Notes: a model not told the origin generated them from the sequence alone. A stretch of DNA of 41,439 nt from Sediminibacterium sp. (GCA_027490265.1 JAIXYL010000136.1:1-41439); one strand, 5' to 3'; positions 24,790 to 35,200 are shown, counted from the first letter of the stretch. Program-made: numbers and translations.

Positions 24790-26907
24790 TTAACTATTGG
24801 ATGCTGGTTCAGGTATTTTCTCAACTGGAATTAAATCAGACAATTCCACGTTGATGGGTAAAGCGCCAATTTGAACAATGGCTCTCTTGCCTCTGATTTC
24901 TTTAACCTCCCCTACCTGGTAATTTTTTTTCAATTTAACCAAAGTGCCTATCTCAATAAGGGTATTGAGTTCCTTGTATTTTTTATCTACTTTTTTTGCC
25001 AGTTTATTGACTACAATGGTCTCTTTTTGTTTGAATAAGAGGTTTTGTAAGTGTTGAATGACTTCGTTTTTATTGTCTGTTTTTTTCCAATCCAACACAA
25101 TTTGTTTCAGCTTGCGTTCCATATCTTTTAAATACAACAAGCGCTCTTCAGTAATTTTATTTTGATGCTTCAACAGTTCAACTTGCTGCGCATGTCGCTC
25201 TTTGTTCATCACTTGCTCCATCTCTTTTTTGAGCTTTTCATGCTCTTTCATCAAGTGGGTCAATGCTTTTTTTTCTTTCTCTAAGTGCTGCAAATCTTGT
25301 TCGGTTCTATTCAGTAATCGGTCTAGTTTAAAATGGTCTTCTTCAACCAATTTTCTTGCCCGATTAATTAAGTGTTTGGGTAAACCAATTCTTTCCGCAA
25401 TGGCAAAAGTATATGAACTACCTGGCTTACCAATAATCAATTTGTACATTGGCTGAAGATTGACTTCATCAAATTGCATCGCGCCATTTAAAATACCCTG
25501 TGTATGGTTGGCCATTACTTTTAAATTCAAATAATGGGTGGTGACTACGCCAAATGAATGCTTGCGACCCAATTCTTCCATGATCACTTCTGCAAAAGCA
25601 CCACCTAAATTAGGATCTGAACCGCTGCCTAACTCATCAATGAAAAATAGGGTTTTGCCATTGGCATTTTCCATGAAATGCTTCATATGCATTAAATGGC
25701 TTGAGTAGGTACTCAATTCAAATTGTAAACTTTGGGTGTCACCAATATGAATATAGAGTTGCTTGAAAATGCCCATCTGCGAATCGGGATGTACAGGCAC
25801 TAATAAACCACTTTGCAACAGCATTTGATTGAGTCCAATGGTTTTCATGGTCACGGTTTTACCGCCTGCATTGGGCCCACTGATCACGAGTATTCTTTGT
25901 TGATCGTTTAAATGAATTGAAACTGGAATTGTTTTTTTGCCGGACGCTTTATTGTATAAGTATAACAAAGGATGATATGCATCAATTAATTGCACCAATG
26001 CTTTATCAACTACATTGGGCATAGATGCATTCATATCCAAGGCTAATTTGGCTTTGGCTCTGATAAAATCGTACTCTCCGATGATATGAATATACTGTTG
26101 CAACAATGGCGCATACACCGATAATCGCGCCGTGAGTGCCCTTAAAATTTTCTGAACCTCTTTGATTTCTTCATGTTCTAAGGCAAATACATCGTTGTTC
26201 AGCTCAATAGTTTCTTCGGGTTCAATGAAAGCTGTTTTACGGCTATCGCTCTCCCCATGTAAAATGCCTTTTACTTGTCTTTTGTATTCTGAGAAAACAG
26301 CAATAACCCTTCTGCCATTGCTGAAGCTCTCATCAATATCAGCCGTATAGCCAGCTTTGGCCATTTTCTGTACCATTTTTTCGAAAACTCTTCTGAGCTC
26401 ATTTCTTTTTTTGTACAAGCTCATCCTGATTTTCTGTAACTCTGGGGAAGCATTGTCTAATACAACGCCACTGTCATCCAGCACTTCATTGATCAACTCT
26501 ACAATTGTTTTTTCGTAATAGCTGTCGCTCAAAACCATGGTGAGGGCCGGAAATGCCATGCGGCGTTCGTTATCAAACCAACGAAAAACAGTACCCATGC
26601 TTTCCGTTAATTTTTTAATCATCATCCATTGCTCACCAACCAATAATGCCCCTGGAATGGATAATAGCTTGATGTCTTTACTAATATTGGCCGTAAAATC
26701 GGCTGGAAAATATTGTTGTTGCTGTAGAATTAATTTGTATTCAAACGATTGTCTTAATTCACGATCAATAAAATCTTTGCGGGTATGTATGCGTAATTGC
26801 AAGGCTTTCTGTTTAGAAAAGTCGGTATTGCACAATGCTGCCAATAAGTCTTTTACCTTATCAAATTCTAATTGTGTTAAAGCCGATTCAGGGTACAAAC
26901 GCATCAT
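24790..26907 (-). CDS. mutS2: MutS2 family ATPase lacking the Smr domain
   Basis: DNA-structure-binding ATPase of 705 residues in the MutS2 family (anti-recombination and, in some bacteria, rescue of collided ribosomes). The chain has the MutS core clamp, Walker A GPNAGGKT at about 344-351, Walker B LFFIDELGSGSDPN, THYLNLK as the switch region, and a long coiled coil from about 510 to 620 (EQDLQHLEKEKKALTHLMKE). A small KOW-like beta domain (EIGTLVKLKKNYQVGEVKEI) ends it. Typical MutS2 proteins have about 780 residues with a C-terminal Smr nuclease domain; here the stop is followed 36 bases later by the next gene, so the Smr domain is absent. A perfect -7 box precedes the gene. Confidence 0.92.
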   Translation of the reverse strand: MMRLYPESALTQLEFDKVKDLLAALCNTDFSKQKALQLRIHTRKDFIDRELRQSFEYKLILQQQQYFPADFTANISKDIKLLSIPGALLVGEQWMMIKKLTESMGTVFRWFDNERRMAFPALTMVLSDSYYEKTIVELINEVLDDSGVVLDNASPELQKIRMSLYKKRNELRRVFEKMVQKMAKAGYTADIDESFSNGRRVIAVFSEYKRQVKGILHGESDSRKTAFIEPEETIELNNDVFALEHEEIKEVQKILRALTARLSVYAPLLQQYIHIIGEYDFIRAKAKLALDMNASMPNVVDKALVQLIDAYHPLLYLYNKASGKKTIPVSIHLNDQQRILVISGPNAGGKTVTMKTIGLNQMLLQSGLLVPVHPDSQMGIFKQLYIHIGDTQSLQFELSTYSSHLMHMKHFMENANGKTLFFIDELGSGSDPNLGGAFAEVIMEELGRKHSFGVVTTHYLNLKVMANHTQGILNGAMQFDEVNLQPMYKLIIGKPGSSYTFAIAERIGLPKHLINRARKLVEEDHFKLDRLLNRTEQDLQHLEKEKKALTHLMKEHEKLKKEMEQVMNKERHAQQVELLKHQNKITEERLLYLKDMERKLKQIVLDWKKTDNKNEVIQHLQNLLFKQKETIVVNKLAKKVDKKYKELNTLIEIGTLVKLKKNYQVGEVKEIRGKRAIVQIGALPINVELSDLIPVEKIPEPASNS

Positions 26908-26926
26908 AAAAGCCAGTTTCTGCCGG

Positions 26927-26934
26927 CAAAGTTA
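26927..26934 (-). promoter_or_regulatory. Candidate -7 element of mutS2
   Basis: Minus-strand TAACTTTG matches TAnnTTTG exactly, 19 bases before the mutS2 ATG and inside the short gap after the upstream membrane-protein gene. The -33 region is only TTT-rich. Confidence 0.45.
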
Positions 26935-26949
26935 CATTGTGCCAGCTAA

Positions 26950-27456
26950 TTAAAAGGAATAACTCGGAACTGGCTGCTTTTGTTTGGATGGAAATAAAAC
27001 GGTAAGCGAATAAAAGATAAAACCTATTTGTAAGAATACTTGTGCAACAAGTATTACATAGGTTGCCATGGTGGCTTCCATCCATAATTTGTTTTCTGGT
27101 AAGTCAAAAATAGGCGTACCATGATCTGGTGAAGATGGTTGTATGACTTGATAAGTGAACATCAGCGCCACTAATAAAAAAACAGACAATGCAACGTGTA
27201 AAAAATTGACCAATACATGTCCCTTGTCTTGATCGCGCATAAAACGATGCATCAAATACGGGATTAAAAAAAGCGGGATATGGAAAATCAAAATATTGGT
27301 GCTTAAAATAAATGGTACCGAAACCCCAAAGTACGGGTCTATGCTGAGTGCGTCGTAGAAGTGGTATAGCGAAAAGAATAGCAACAGTGGCATAGCCAGC
27401 AGCAGCGACTCTAGACGCAGAGACATGTACTTCCAAAATTGGGACTGAAAACTCAT
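26950..27456 (-). CDS. Four-helix membrane protein of unknown function
   Basis: I do not recognise the family. The product has 168 residues with four clear hydrophobic segments, at about 16-34 (ESLLLAMPLLLFFSLYHF), 45-64 (VPFILSTNILIFHIPLFLIP), 81-102 (LVNFLHVALSVFLLVALMFTYQ) and 130-155 (ATYVILVAQVFLQIGFIFYSL), and short polar loops (MHRFMRDQDKGH between helices two and three). No catalytic motif is seen. It has its own candidate -7 box and lies 42 bases ahead of mutS2 on the same strand, so readthrough is possible. It diverges from msrA. The frame has normal composition and consistent start, so it is probably a real gene. Confidence 0.7.
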   Translation of the reverse strand: MSFQSQFWKYMSLRLESLLLAMPLLLFFSLYHFYDALSIDPYFGVSVPFILSTNILIFHIPLFLIPYLMHRFMRDQDKGHVLVNFLHVALSVFLLVALMFTYQVIQPSSPDHGTPIFDLPENKLWMEATMATYVILVAQVFLQIGFIFYSLTVLFPSKQKQPVPSYSF

Positions 27457-27473
27457 AGTGGGTTACGGTATCA

Positions 27474-27481
27474 CAAATTTA
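27474..27481 (-). promoter_or_regulatory. Candidate -7 element of the four-helix membrane protein gene
   Basis: Minus-strand TAAATTTG, an exact TAnnTTTG match 17 bases before the ATG at 27456. Confidence 0.4.
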
Positions 27482-27605
27482 TCTTAAAATATCAATTTCT
27501 AACCATAAAGCGTATAAATGGTAGGGTTTCGTATGTAAGGGCATGTTAATTCAACAAAAATACCAAACTGTTTGTAGTAGTATTCCGTAGATTGAAAAAA
27601 AGACT

Positions 27606-28262
27606 ATGAAAAAGAATAGCTTATTTGCCCTTACCCTGACTTTTTGGTTGGTCTCTTACGTGGCTGCCGAAGACCCTAAAAAAGCAGCTGTTGTTAATCA
27701 AACTAAACCCAATCTAATGAATATAATTACCGATACCGCTACATTTGGCGAAGGCTGTTTCTGGTGTACAGAAGCTTTTTTTCAGCGTTTAAAAGGCGTT
27801 AAAGAAGTCATCAGTGGCTATGGGGGTGGATTTGTTGAGAACCCAACCTATGAGCAGGTTTGTGATAAAAACACCGGTCATATAGAATTGGCCAGGATTG
27901 TTTTTGACCCTAAAGTGATTTCTTACGACGAGCTACTAGAAGTGTTTTGGAAAACCCATGATCCAACCACAATGGATCAACAAGGGAATGATATTGGGCC
28001 ACAATACCGATCTGCCATTTATTACCATAATGCTGAGCAAAAGCAAAAAGCAGAACAATACAAGGCAGCTTTAGATAAAAGTGGTGCATGGGCCAACCCT
28101 ATTGTCACCATTATTGAGCCTTTTAAAAACTTTTATCCTGCTGAGAATTACCACCAAAATTATTATAACAATAATAAAAATCAGGGTTATTGCAGGTTTG
28201 TTATTGCACCTAAATTGGAGAAATTCGAGAAAGTGTTCAAAGACAAATTGGTGAAGCAATAA
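27606..28262 (+). CDS. msrA: Exported peptide-methionine (S)-S-oxide reductase
   Basis: Reduces the S-form of methionine sulfoxide in proteins, 218 residues. The catalytic motif G-C51-F-W-C54 is in FGEGCFWCTEAFFQRLKGV, followed by GYGGG, NPTYEQVCDKNTGHIE, FWKTHDPTTMDQQGNDIGPQYRS and the C-terminal FYPAENYHQNYYNNN; a further cysteine in QGYCRF (about residue 196) could act in recycling. Unlike most MsrA it has an N-terminal signal peptide (MKKNSLFALTLTFWLVSYVAA), so it should work in the periplasm or outside. No MsrB domain is fused. It stands 32 bases ahead of the secreted M1 peptidase and may share its transcript. Confidence 0.94.
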   Translation: MKKNSLFALTLTFWLVSYVAAEDPKKAAVVNQTKPNLMNIITDTATFGEGCFWCTEAFFQRLKGVKEVISGYGGGFVENPTYEQVCDKNTGHIELARIVFDPKVISYDELLEVFWKTHDPTTMDQQGNDIGPQYRSAIYYHNAEQKQKAEQYKAALDKSGAWANPIVTIIEPFKNFYPAENYHQNYYNNNKNQGYCRFVIAPKLEKFEKVFKDKLVKQ

Positions 28263-28294
28263 CAATTCTTTGCTGAATATCCTACATTTAGCAA

Positions 28295-29995
28295 ATGAAT
28301 CAACAACCTTTGCTAAAACTTTGTCTAATGCTGTTATTGCCAATTGGCATGATGGCGCAAAAAAGCAATAAGCCCTTATTTACCAAGGCGGATACCCTAC
28401 GAGGCTCCATTACCCCTGAGCGTGCTTGGTGGGATTTGTTGCACTATGATATTCAGGTACAGCCCAATTTGGTTGAAAAAACCATCCAAGGTTCAGTGAC
28501 CATTCGATTTAAAATTCTTGCGCCAGGTAAGCAAATGCAAATTGATTTGCAACAGCCCTTGGTAATAGATAGTGTGTTCTATATTGGCAAAACCAAACAG
28601 GCTTTGACTTTTACCCGCAATGGTCATGTAGCCATGGTAGCTATGCCAATTAATTTGAAAAAGCTTACGGAGGGATCGGTGCTGGTGTATTATCATGGCG
28701 TACCACAGCCTGCCAAAAGAGCGCCATGGGATGGCGGCATTAGTTGGGAAAAAGATGATTTAGGCAATCCTTTTGTAGCCACTTCTTGCCAAGGTTTGGG
28801 TGCCAGTGTGTGGTGGCCTTGCAAAGACCATCAATACGATGAACCTGATCAGGGCGTGACCATTGCAGTGAGGGTGCCCGATACGTTAATGAATGTATCG
28901 AATGGCAGGTTGATTGATTCCATCCAACACAATGATAGAACCAAAACATGGGTTTGGTCGGTCAAATCGCCGATTAATAATTACAGTGTCAGCATGAATA
29001 TTGGGAAGTATCGACACTTAAAAGACAGCTATATGGGTGAAGCTGGACTATTAAGTTTAGACTATTATGTGCTTGCACAACACCAAGCATTGGCTGAAAA
29101 ACAATTTACACAGGTTAAGCCCATGTTGGCTTGTTTTGAACACTGGTTTGGTAAATATCCATTCTACAAAGACGGGTTTAAAATAGTGGAAGTGCCTTAT
29201 TTAGGCATGGAGCATCAAAGCAATGTAGCGTATGGCAATAAATTTCAAAATGGCTATTTGGGTCGTGATTTATCAGGCACTGGTTGGGGATTAAAATGGG
29301 ATTTTATCATTGTGCATGAAAGTGGACATGAATGGTTTGGCAATAATATCACTTCAAACGATATTGCCGATATGTGGATTCATGAGGGCTTTACCAATTT
29401 TTCTGAAACCTTATTTACCCAATGGCTAAGTGGAAAAGAGGCCGGCAATGCTTACAATAAAGGTGCAAGAAAAAATATTCGCAACGACAAGCCCATCTTG
29501 GGAATTTACAACGTACACAAGGAAGGCAGTGGAGACATGTATCCCAAAGCATCTGCTATGATTCAGAGCATCCGCATGAGTATGAATAACGATGAACAAT
29601 TCAGGAAATTACTGCGATACCTGAATCAAACATTTTATCATCAAATTGTAACCACACCGATGATTGAAAAAGTGTTTTCGCAATTTGCAGGATTTTCAGT
29701 GAATGGTATTTTTAAACAATACTTAACAACAACACAAGTACCTTCATTTGATTATCAATTGTCCGCCGATGGTAAAAAATTGCGTTATCGATATTCAAAT
29801 GCTGTAGCCAATTTTTATATGCCTTTGCCTATTCAAACTGGGAATGGTACCATTGTTTTAAAACCTGCTGTTAATCAATGGCAAACCATTTATTTGAACA
29901 GCATGCAAGCTGCCAACTTGCAACTTGAAACATTGTCGGACTATTTTTATTTGACCATTAATGGCAGAAAAGAAGGACAGATTAAAATGAATTAG
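28295..29995 (+). CDS. Secreted M1 family metallopeptidase (short form)
   Basis: Zinc aminopeptidase-like protein of 566 residues. The signal peptide (MNQQPLLKLCLMLLLPIGMMAQ) predicts export. The N-terminal beta domain includes VWWPCKDHQYDEPDQG, typical of M1 enzymes. The substrate-recognition motif reads GMEHQSN (304-310) in place of the common GAMEN. Zinc ligands are H341 and H345 in HESGHEW and E364 in WIHEGF, with E342 as general base. It lacks the large helical C-terminal domain of classical ~850-residue aminopeptidases, as do many Bacteroidota members. Probable role: trimming external peptides. It follows msrA and ends 5 bases before the flippase gene, so an operon is likely. Confidence 0.9.
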   Translation: MNQQPLLKLCLMLLLPIGMMAQKSNKPLFTKADTLRGSITPERAWWDLLHYDIQVQPNLVEKTIQGSVTIRFKILAPGKQMQIDLQQPLVIDSVFYIGKTKQALTFTRNGHVAMVAMPINLKKLTEGSVLVYYHGVPQPAKRAPWDGGISWEKDDLGNPFVATSCQGLGASVWWPCKDHQYDEPDQGVTIAVRVPDTLMNVSNGRLIDSIQHNDRTKTWVWSVKSPINNYSVSMNIGKYRHLKDSYMGEAGLLSLDYYVLAQHQALAEKQFTQVKPMLACFEHWFGKYPFYKDGFKIVEVPYLGMEHQSNVAYGNKFQNGYLGRDLSGTGWGLKWDFIIVHESGHEWFGNNITSNDIADMWIHEGFTNFSETLFTQWLSGKEAGNAYNKGARKNIRNDKPILGIYNVHKEGSGDMYPKASAMIQSIRMSMNNDEQFRKLLRYLNQTFYHQIVTTPMIEKVFSQFAGFSVNGIFKQYLTTTQVPSFDYQLSADGKKLRYRYSNAVANFYMPLPIQTGNGTIVLKPAVNQWQTIYLNSMQAANLQLETLSDYFYLTINGRKEGQIKMN

Positions 29996-30000
29996 GCAGC

Positions 30001-31494
30001 ATGGGAACGATTCGGAAGCAAACAATTATTTCTAGTGTACTGGTGTATATTGGCTTTTTTATTGGAGCCATCAATATGTATATCTATACAAAAGATGGTT
30101 CGTTTACATTAGAACAATTTGCGTTAACCCGTATCTTTTTTGACTTTGCTCAAAACATGTATGCTTTTGGTGCTTTGGGAGTAATACCCGTTATCTACAA
30201 ATTTTATCCTTATTATAAAGACAATTTAGAGAAACATAAAATAGATCTAATGACTTGGGGGATGATAGCTGCCGGCATTGGATTTGTGCTAGTAATGAGT
30301 GCGGGCTGGTATTTCAGGCCATTTTTTGAATCTCAATTTGTAGAGAAATCTAAATTGATTGTAGACTATTATTATTGGATGTTCCCCTTTGCCTTGGGGA
30401 TGTTGTTTTTCTCTGTTCTTGAAGGATTTTGTTGGGCATTGCAACAAACGGTCTTTTCTAATTTTTTAAAAGAAACAGCTTTAAGAATTTTTACCAGTGT
30501 ATTGATTGCGCTCTATTATTTTAAGTTGATATCTTTTGAATCCTTTGTGTATTGTTTTGCCTTCTTATACCTGCTGATCTTTTTGATTTTAGCGGCTTAC
30601 TTATATGCTACCAATCAATTACATTTTCCAAGTACCATTAGTAGGGTGACAAAAAAATTCTGGAAGAAAATGGTTGGCATGCAAGTGTTGATTTATAGTG
30701 GTACTGTGATTGCATCCATTGCGGCTACCATTGACAGTTTTATCATTGCTAAATTTCAGGGCTTAGCAGTGGTGGGCGTTTTTGGCCTTGCACAATATGC
30801 GGCTAATTTAATTCAAGTGCCACAACGCAGTATACAAGCGATTTCTGCTGGGGTGCTCTCTCGTGCATGGAAAGACAAAGACATGCAAGAAATCAAACGA
30901 ATTTACAAGCGGTCATGTATTAATCTGTTAATCATGGCCCTATTCATTTTTGGAAATCTTTGGTTGAATGTTGCTGACGGCATGAAAGTATTGCATATTC
31001 AAAAAGAATACGAAGCAGGATTGGGTACTATTTTTATTCTAGGGATGGTGCGTATTATTGATGCTGGAACTGGCTTGAACGCCATGGTCATCAATACCTC
31101 CACTTATTGGCGCTTCGATTTTATCAGTGGGGTGATTTTGTTGGCATTTAGATTGCCTTTGACCTATTATTTAATCATGCACTACGGCATCATTGGGTCT
31201 GCTTTTGCAGAATTATTTGCGTACAGTTTATATAATTTTATTCGCTTTGAATTTTTGAGACAGAAGTTTAAGATGCAGCCATTTGACGTAAAAACCTTGT
31301 TGACATTATTAGTAGCTGTTGCTGCTTTTGGTTTCAGTTATTGGCTAGGACAAAGTTTCCATAATTGGTTTGGCATCGTTTTGCGCAGTGTGCTGTTCTC
31401 TGGCATTTTTGTATTGGCCATTTTTAAACTAGAACTAACACCTGATGCAGGGCAGATGTATCACAATCTTAAACAAAGATTCAATAAAAGCTAG
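30001..31494 (+). CDS. Lipid-linked saccharide flippase-type membrane protein (MOP superfamily)
   Basis: Polytopic membrane protein of 497 residues with roughly 12-14 hydrophobic segments and few polar loops, matching the polysaccharide transport (Wzx/MurJ-like) branch of the MOP exporter superfamily. The N-terminus IISSVLVYIGFFIGAINMYI followed by LEQFALTRIFFDFAQNMYAFGALG is typical of Bacteroidota members. The substrate, O-antigen, capsule or another lipid-linked sugar, cannot be told; no glycosyltransferase cluster is adjacent. It follows the M1 peptidase after 5 bases. Its stop codon shares four bases (CTAG) with that of the convergent NlpC/P60 gene. Confidence 0.85.
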   Translation: MGTIRKQTIISSVLVYIGFFIGAINMYIYTKDGSFTLEQFALTRIFFDFAQNMYAFGALGVIPVIYKFYPYYKDNLEKHKIDLMTWGMIAAGIGFVLVMSAGWYFRPFFESQFVEKSKLIVDYYYWMFPFALGMLFFSVLEGFCWALQQTVFSNFLKETALRIFTSVLIALYYFKLISFESFVYCFAFLYLLIFLILAAYLYATNQLHFPSTISRVTKKFWKKMVGMQVLIYSGTVIASIAATIDSFIIAKFQGLAVVGVFGLAQYAANLIQVPQRSIQAISAGVLSRAWKDKDMQEIKRIYKRSCINLLIMALFIFGNLWLNVADGMKVLHIQKEYEAGLGTIFILGMVRIIDAGTGLNAMVINTSTYWRFDFISGVILLAFRLPLTYYLIMHYGIIGSAFAELFAYSLYNFIRFEFLRQKFKMQPFDVKTLLTLLVAVAAFGFSYWLGQSFHNWFGIVLRSVLFSGIFVLAIFKLELTPDAGQMYHNLKQRFNKS

Positions 31495-32186
31495 CGCATT
31501 CTTCCACCACCTCTAAATTTCGGGCTCCAATATTTGTCACTCAAATCCGTCACTGTTACACCTTGTGAGGTTGATGCATGGAGAAATTTGTTGTTTTGTA
31601 GGTAGATCCCAACATGAGAAATGCCCCTTCCCCCCGTATTAAAAAAGACCAAATCGCCTTCTTCTAATTCATCAATAGCAATTGGTTGCATTAAGTTAAA
31701 TTGTTCTTGCGCTGTTCTAGGCAATTGTAAATTGTAAACTTCCCGCATAATGACTTGTGTAAATGCAGAACAGTCGATACAATTCATGGTACTGCCTCCA
31801 ATGCAATAACGGGTACCCCACCATTTGTCCATTTGTTCTAAGAGCGGAATATTGGTGAGCGCTTCTGCAGGTGTATCCATCACAATTGCATATTTTATTT
31901 GCAACCAATTGGCTTTTTCTAATTCAGCTTTGGTTGGCGGGTTGCCTCCGGCCGTATTGGCTTTTTTGTTTGCGGTGGTAGCGGTACTAGTGGTTTTATG
32001 TTTGGTGGTAGTAACCGTGCCCAATGTTACTTCTATCCCATTGATAAATTCTCTTTTTTCATTGGCATAAACTTTTGGGGTTGGTTTTTTTGCAGATTGG
32101 TCTTTGTTGACCAGGTTTCGCACGGTTTTACAACTACTGAATACCAGTAACAAATAACAACAAACAATATATGATTTAGCACTCAT
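31491..32186 (-). CDS. NlpC/P60 family cysteine peptidase lipoprotein
   Basis: Predicted cell-wall endopeptidase of 231 residues that cuts peptide stems of peptidoglycan. The lipoprotein signal ends at C19 (VFSSC). A Lys/Thr/Ala-rich linker (about 60-85) precedes the C-terminal NlpC/P60 domain (C40): GTRYCIGG, the nucleophile C139 in IDCSAFTQ, EEGDLVFFNTGGRGISHVGIY with H191, and FLHAS with H203. Two further cysteines, C128 and C136, stand close to the active site, which is not general in the family. Converges on the flippase gene with a 4-base stop overlap and diverges from dnaE over 94 bases. Confidence 0.92.
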   Translation of the reverse strand: MSAKSYIVCCYLLLVFSSCKTVRNLVNKDQSAKKPTPKVYANEKREFINGIEVTLGTVTTTKHKTTSTATTANKKANTAGGNPPTKAELEKANWLQIKYAIVMDTPAEALTNIPLLEQMDKWWGTRYCIGGSTMNCIDCSAFTQVIMREVYNLQLPRTAQEQFNLMQPIAIDELEEGDLVFFNTGGRGISHVGIYLQNNKFLHASTSQGVTVTDLSDKYWSPKFRGGGRMR

Positions 32187-32280
32187 ATGGGCTGCAATTT
32201 AATGGGTTTATCCTAATGTGGAAAATTGCTCCTTTGCAATGGCTTTACAAAGCCCGAACTTTACAGTCTATTTTCGTTCT

Positions 32281-35200
32281 ATGTGCCAATTTTCTCACTT
32301 ACATGTTCACACACAATATTCTTTATTAGATGGAGCCGCGCCAATTGATGAGTTGTATAAAAAAGCAGCGGCACATCAAATGCCTGCATTAGCCATTACT
32401 GATCATGGCAATATGTTTGGTGCATTTGATTTTGTAAGTCAGGCTTGGAAAAACACCAAAATAGTTGGTAAAGATGCCAATGGAAAAGACATTCTAGAGC
32501 CAGTAGTCAAGCCAATTGTGGGCTGTGAGTTTTATGTTGTAAAAGATCGACATATAAAAAACTTTACCAAAGAAGTTAAAGACAATCGCTACCATCAAGT
32601 GTTATTGGCAAAGAATGCCATTGGGTATCAAAACTTGGTGAAATTAACTTCATTGGGTTATATAGAGGGCATGTATAGTAAATATCCTCGGATTGATAAA
32701 GCCTTAATTGAACAATATCACGAGGGGTTGATTGCAACTACCTGTTGCATTGGTGCGTATGTGCCACAAACCATCTTGCACCAAAGTGAAGAAAAAGCGG
32801 AACAAGAATTTAAGTGGTGGTTAGATTTGTTTGGAGATGATTACTATATTGAAATTCAGCGACACAATATCAAAGAGCAAGAATTAATTAATCAAACACT
32901 TTTAAAATTTTCGAAGAAATACAATGTGCCTGTTATAGCAACCAATGACAGCCATTATGTAGACCAAGATGATGCCAATGCGCATGATATTTTATTGTGT
33001 ATTAATACAGGCGAAAAGCAAAGCACACCTGGTTTTGATGATTTTGTGAATGATGAAGTACAAATAAAAAATAGACGGTTTAAATTTCCCAACGACCAGT
33101 TTTATTTTAAAACGCCAGATGAAATGGCGAAGTTGTTTCATGATATTCCGGAGTCTTTAGACAATACCAATCGGATTGTTGATAAAGTGGAAGTATTGAA
33201 TTTAAAAAAAGACATTCTCCTCCCCGCTTTTCCAATTCCGAAAGCATTTCAAATTCATGCCGATGCCAATTTAAATCAGTGGGAATTGCTCAAGCACTTA
33301 ACCTATGAGGGGGCAAAGGAACGTTATCACGACATCAATGCAGAAGTACAGGAACGCATAGACTTTGAATTGTTCACGATTAAAACTATGGGCTTTGCCG
33401 GGTACTTTTTAATTGTGAGTGATTTTATTAAAGCTGGTAGAGATATGGGGGTATTCATTGGCCCAGGCCGTGGTTCTGCGGCTGGTTCGGTGGTTGCATA
33501 TTGTATTGGCATTACCAATATTGATCCCATTAAATACAATTTGCTTTTTGAACGTTTTTTAAATCCGGATCGTAAGAGCATGCCCGATATTGATACGGAT
33601 TTTGATGACGAAGGTCGTCAAAAAGTCATTGATTATGTTGTACAGAAATATGGCAAAAGTCAAGTGGCACAAATTGTGACTTATGGTACCATGGCTGCTA
33701 AAATGAGTATCAAAGATGTGGCCCGTGTACTAGATTTGCCTTTGGCTGAAAGCAATATGTTGGCCAAGCTAGTACCCGATAAACCGGGTACTGAATTAGG
33801 CAGAGTCTTAAAAGCGCCGTTAACCATTAAGGAAGGCCCGAAATCATTGGAAGAAAAAGAAGGGTACCAACAAGAGGATATTGACAATGTTAAAAAACTC
33901 AGAGACATTTATAAAGGATCTGATATTCGTGCACAAGTATTAAGAGAAGCAGAAAGATTAGAGGGGTCGGTTAGAAATACAGGTATACACGCTGCAGGCA
34001 TCATCATAGCGCCTAGGGATTTAACCGATTTAATACCAGTTGCAACAGCAAAGGATTCAGACCTTTGGGTTACACAAATTGAAGGCAGTATTATTGAAGA
34101 TGCAGGTGTAATTAAGATGGACTTTTTGGGATTAAAGACCCTTTCAATCTTAAAGACAGCTTTAGAACTCATTAAGTTGAATCATGGGGTAACCATTGAT
34201 TTAGATACCATTCCATTGGACGATGACAAAACATTTCAATTATACCAAAGTGGTCAAACCAATGGCACATTTCAGTTTGAAAGTGTGGGCATGCAAAAAT
34301 ATTTGCGCGAATTAAAGCCAGATAAATTTGATGACCTGATTGCCATGAATGCCTTGTACAGACCAGGGCCTATTGCCTATATCCCCAACTTTATTGCACG
34401 CAAACATGGTAGAGAAGCCATCAGTTATGATATTGAAGAAATGAAGGAATACCTCAGTGATACTTATGGTATTACGGTATACCAAGAGCAAGTCATGTTG
34501 CTGAGTCAAAGTTTGGCAGGCTTTTCTAAAGGAGACGCGGATGTTTTGCGAAAAGCCATGGGTAAAAAGCAAAAGTCGGTGCTTGATAAAATGAAGGCAC
34601 AGTTTATTGGAGGTGCCAGTGCCAAAGGTCATCCTGCAGATAAGCTTGAAAAAATTTGGACTGACTGGGAAGCATTTGCACAATATGCTTTTAATAAATC
34701 GCATTCTACTTGTTATGCATTTGTTGCGTATCAGACGGCTTATTTAAAAGCGCATTATCCCGGAGAATACATGTCTGCAGTATTAAATCACCAAGGTAAT
34801 ATTGAAAAGATCACTTTCTTCATGGAAGAGTGCAAGCGCATGGGCATTAATGTACTCGGGCCTGATATCAATGAATCTTTGAAAGGGTTTGCCGTAAACG
34901 CGAAGGGAGAAATCAGATTTGGTTTGGGTGGATTAAAAGGCGTTGGTGAAATGGCCGTTGAAGCCATTATTGCAGAGCGTCAAAAAAACGGCCCCTATGT
35001 AGATATTTATGATTTTGTGCAACGCGTTTTGCAAAAATCAGTCAATAAAAAGTCGCTAGAAAGTTTAGTGTATTCGGGTGCTTTTGATTGTTTCCCAGAA
35101 TTGCATCGAGCGCAATATTTTCATACTGTTGATGGAGAAAGGGTCAATGGCTTAGAAAAAATTGTGAATTATGGTCAGGTGCAACAAAGCCTTAGTTCAG

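Noticed and set aside
26537..26953. 138-codon plus-strand frame opposite the mutS2 start
   Set aside because: Antisense of the conserved MutS2 N-terminus; no homologous motif.
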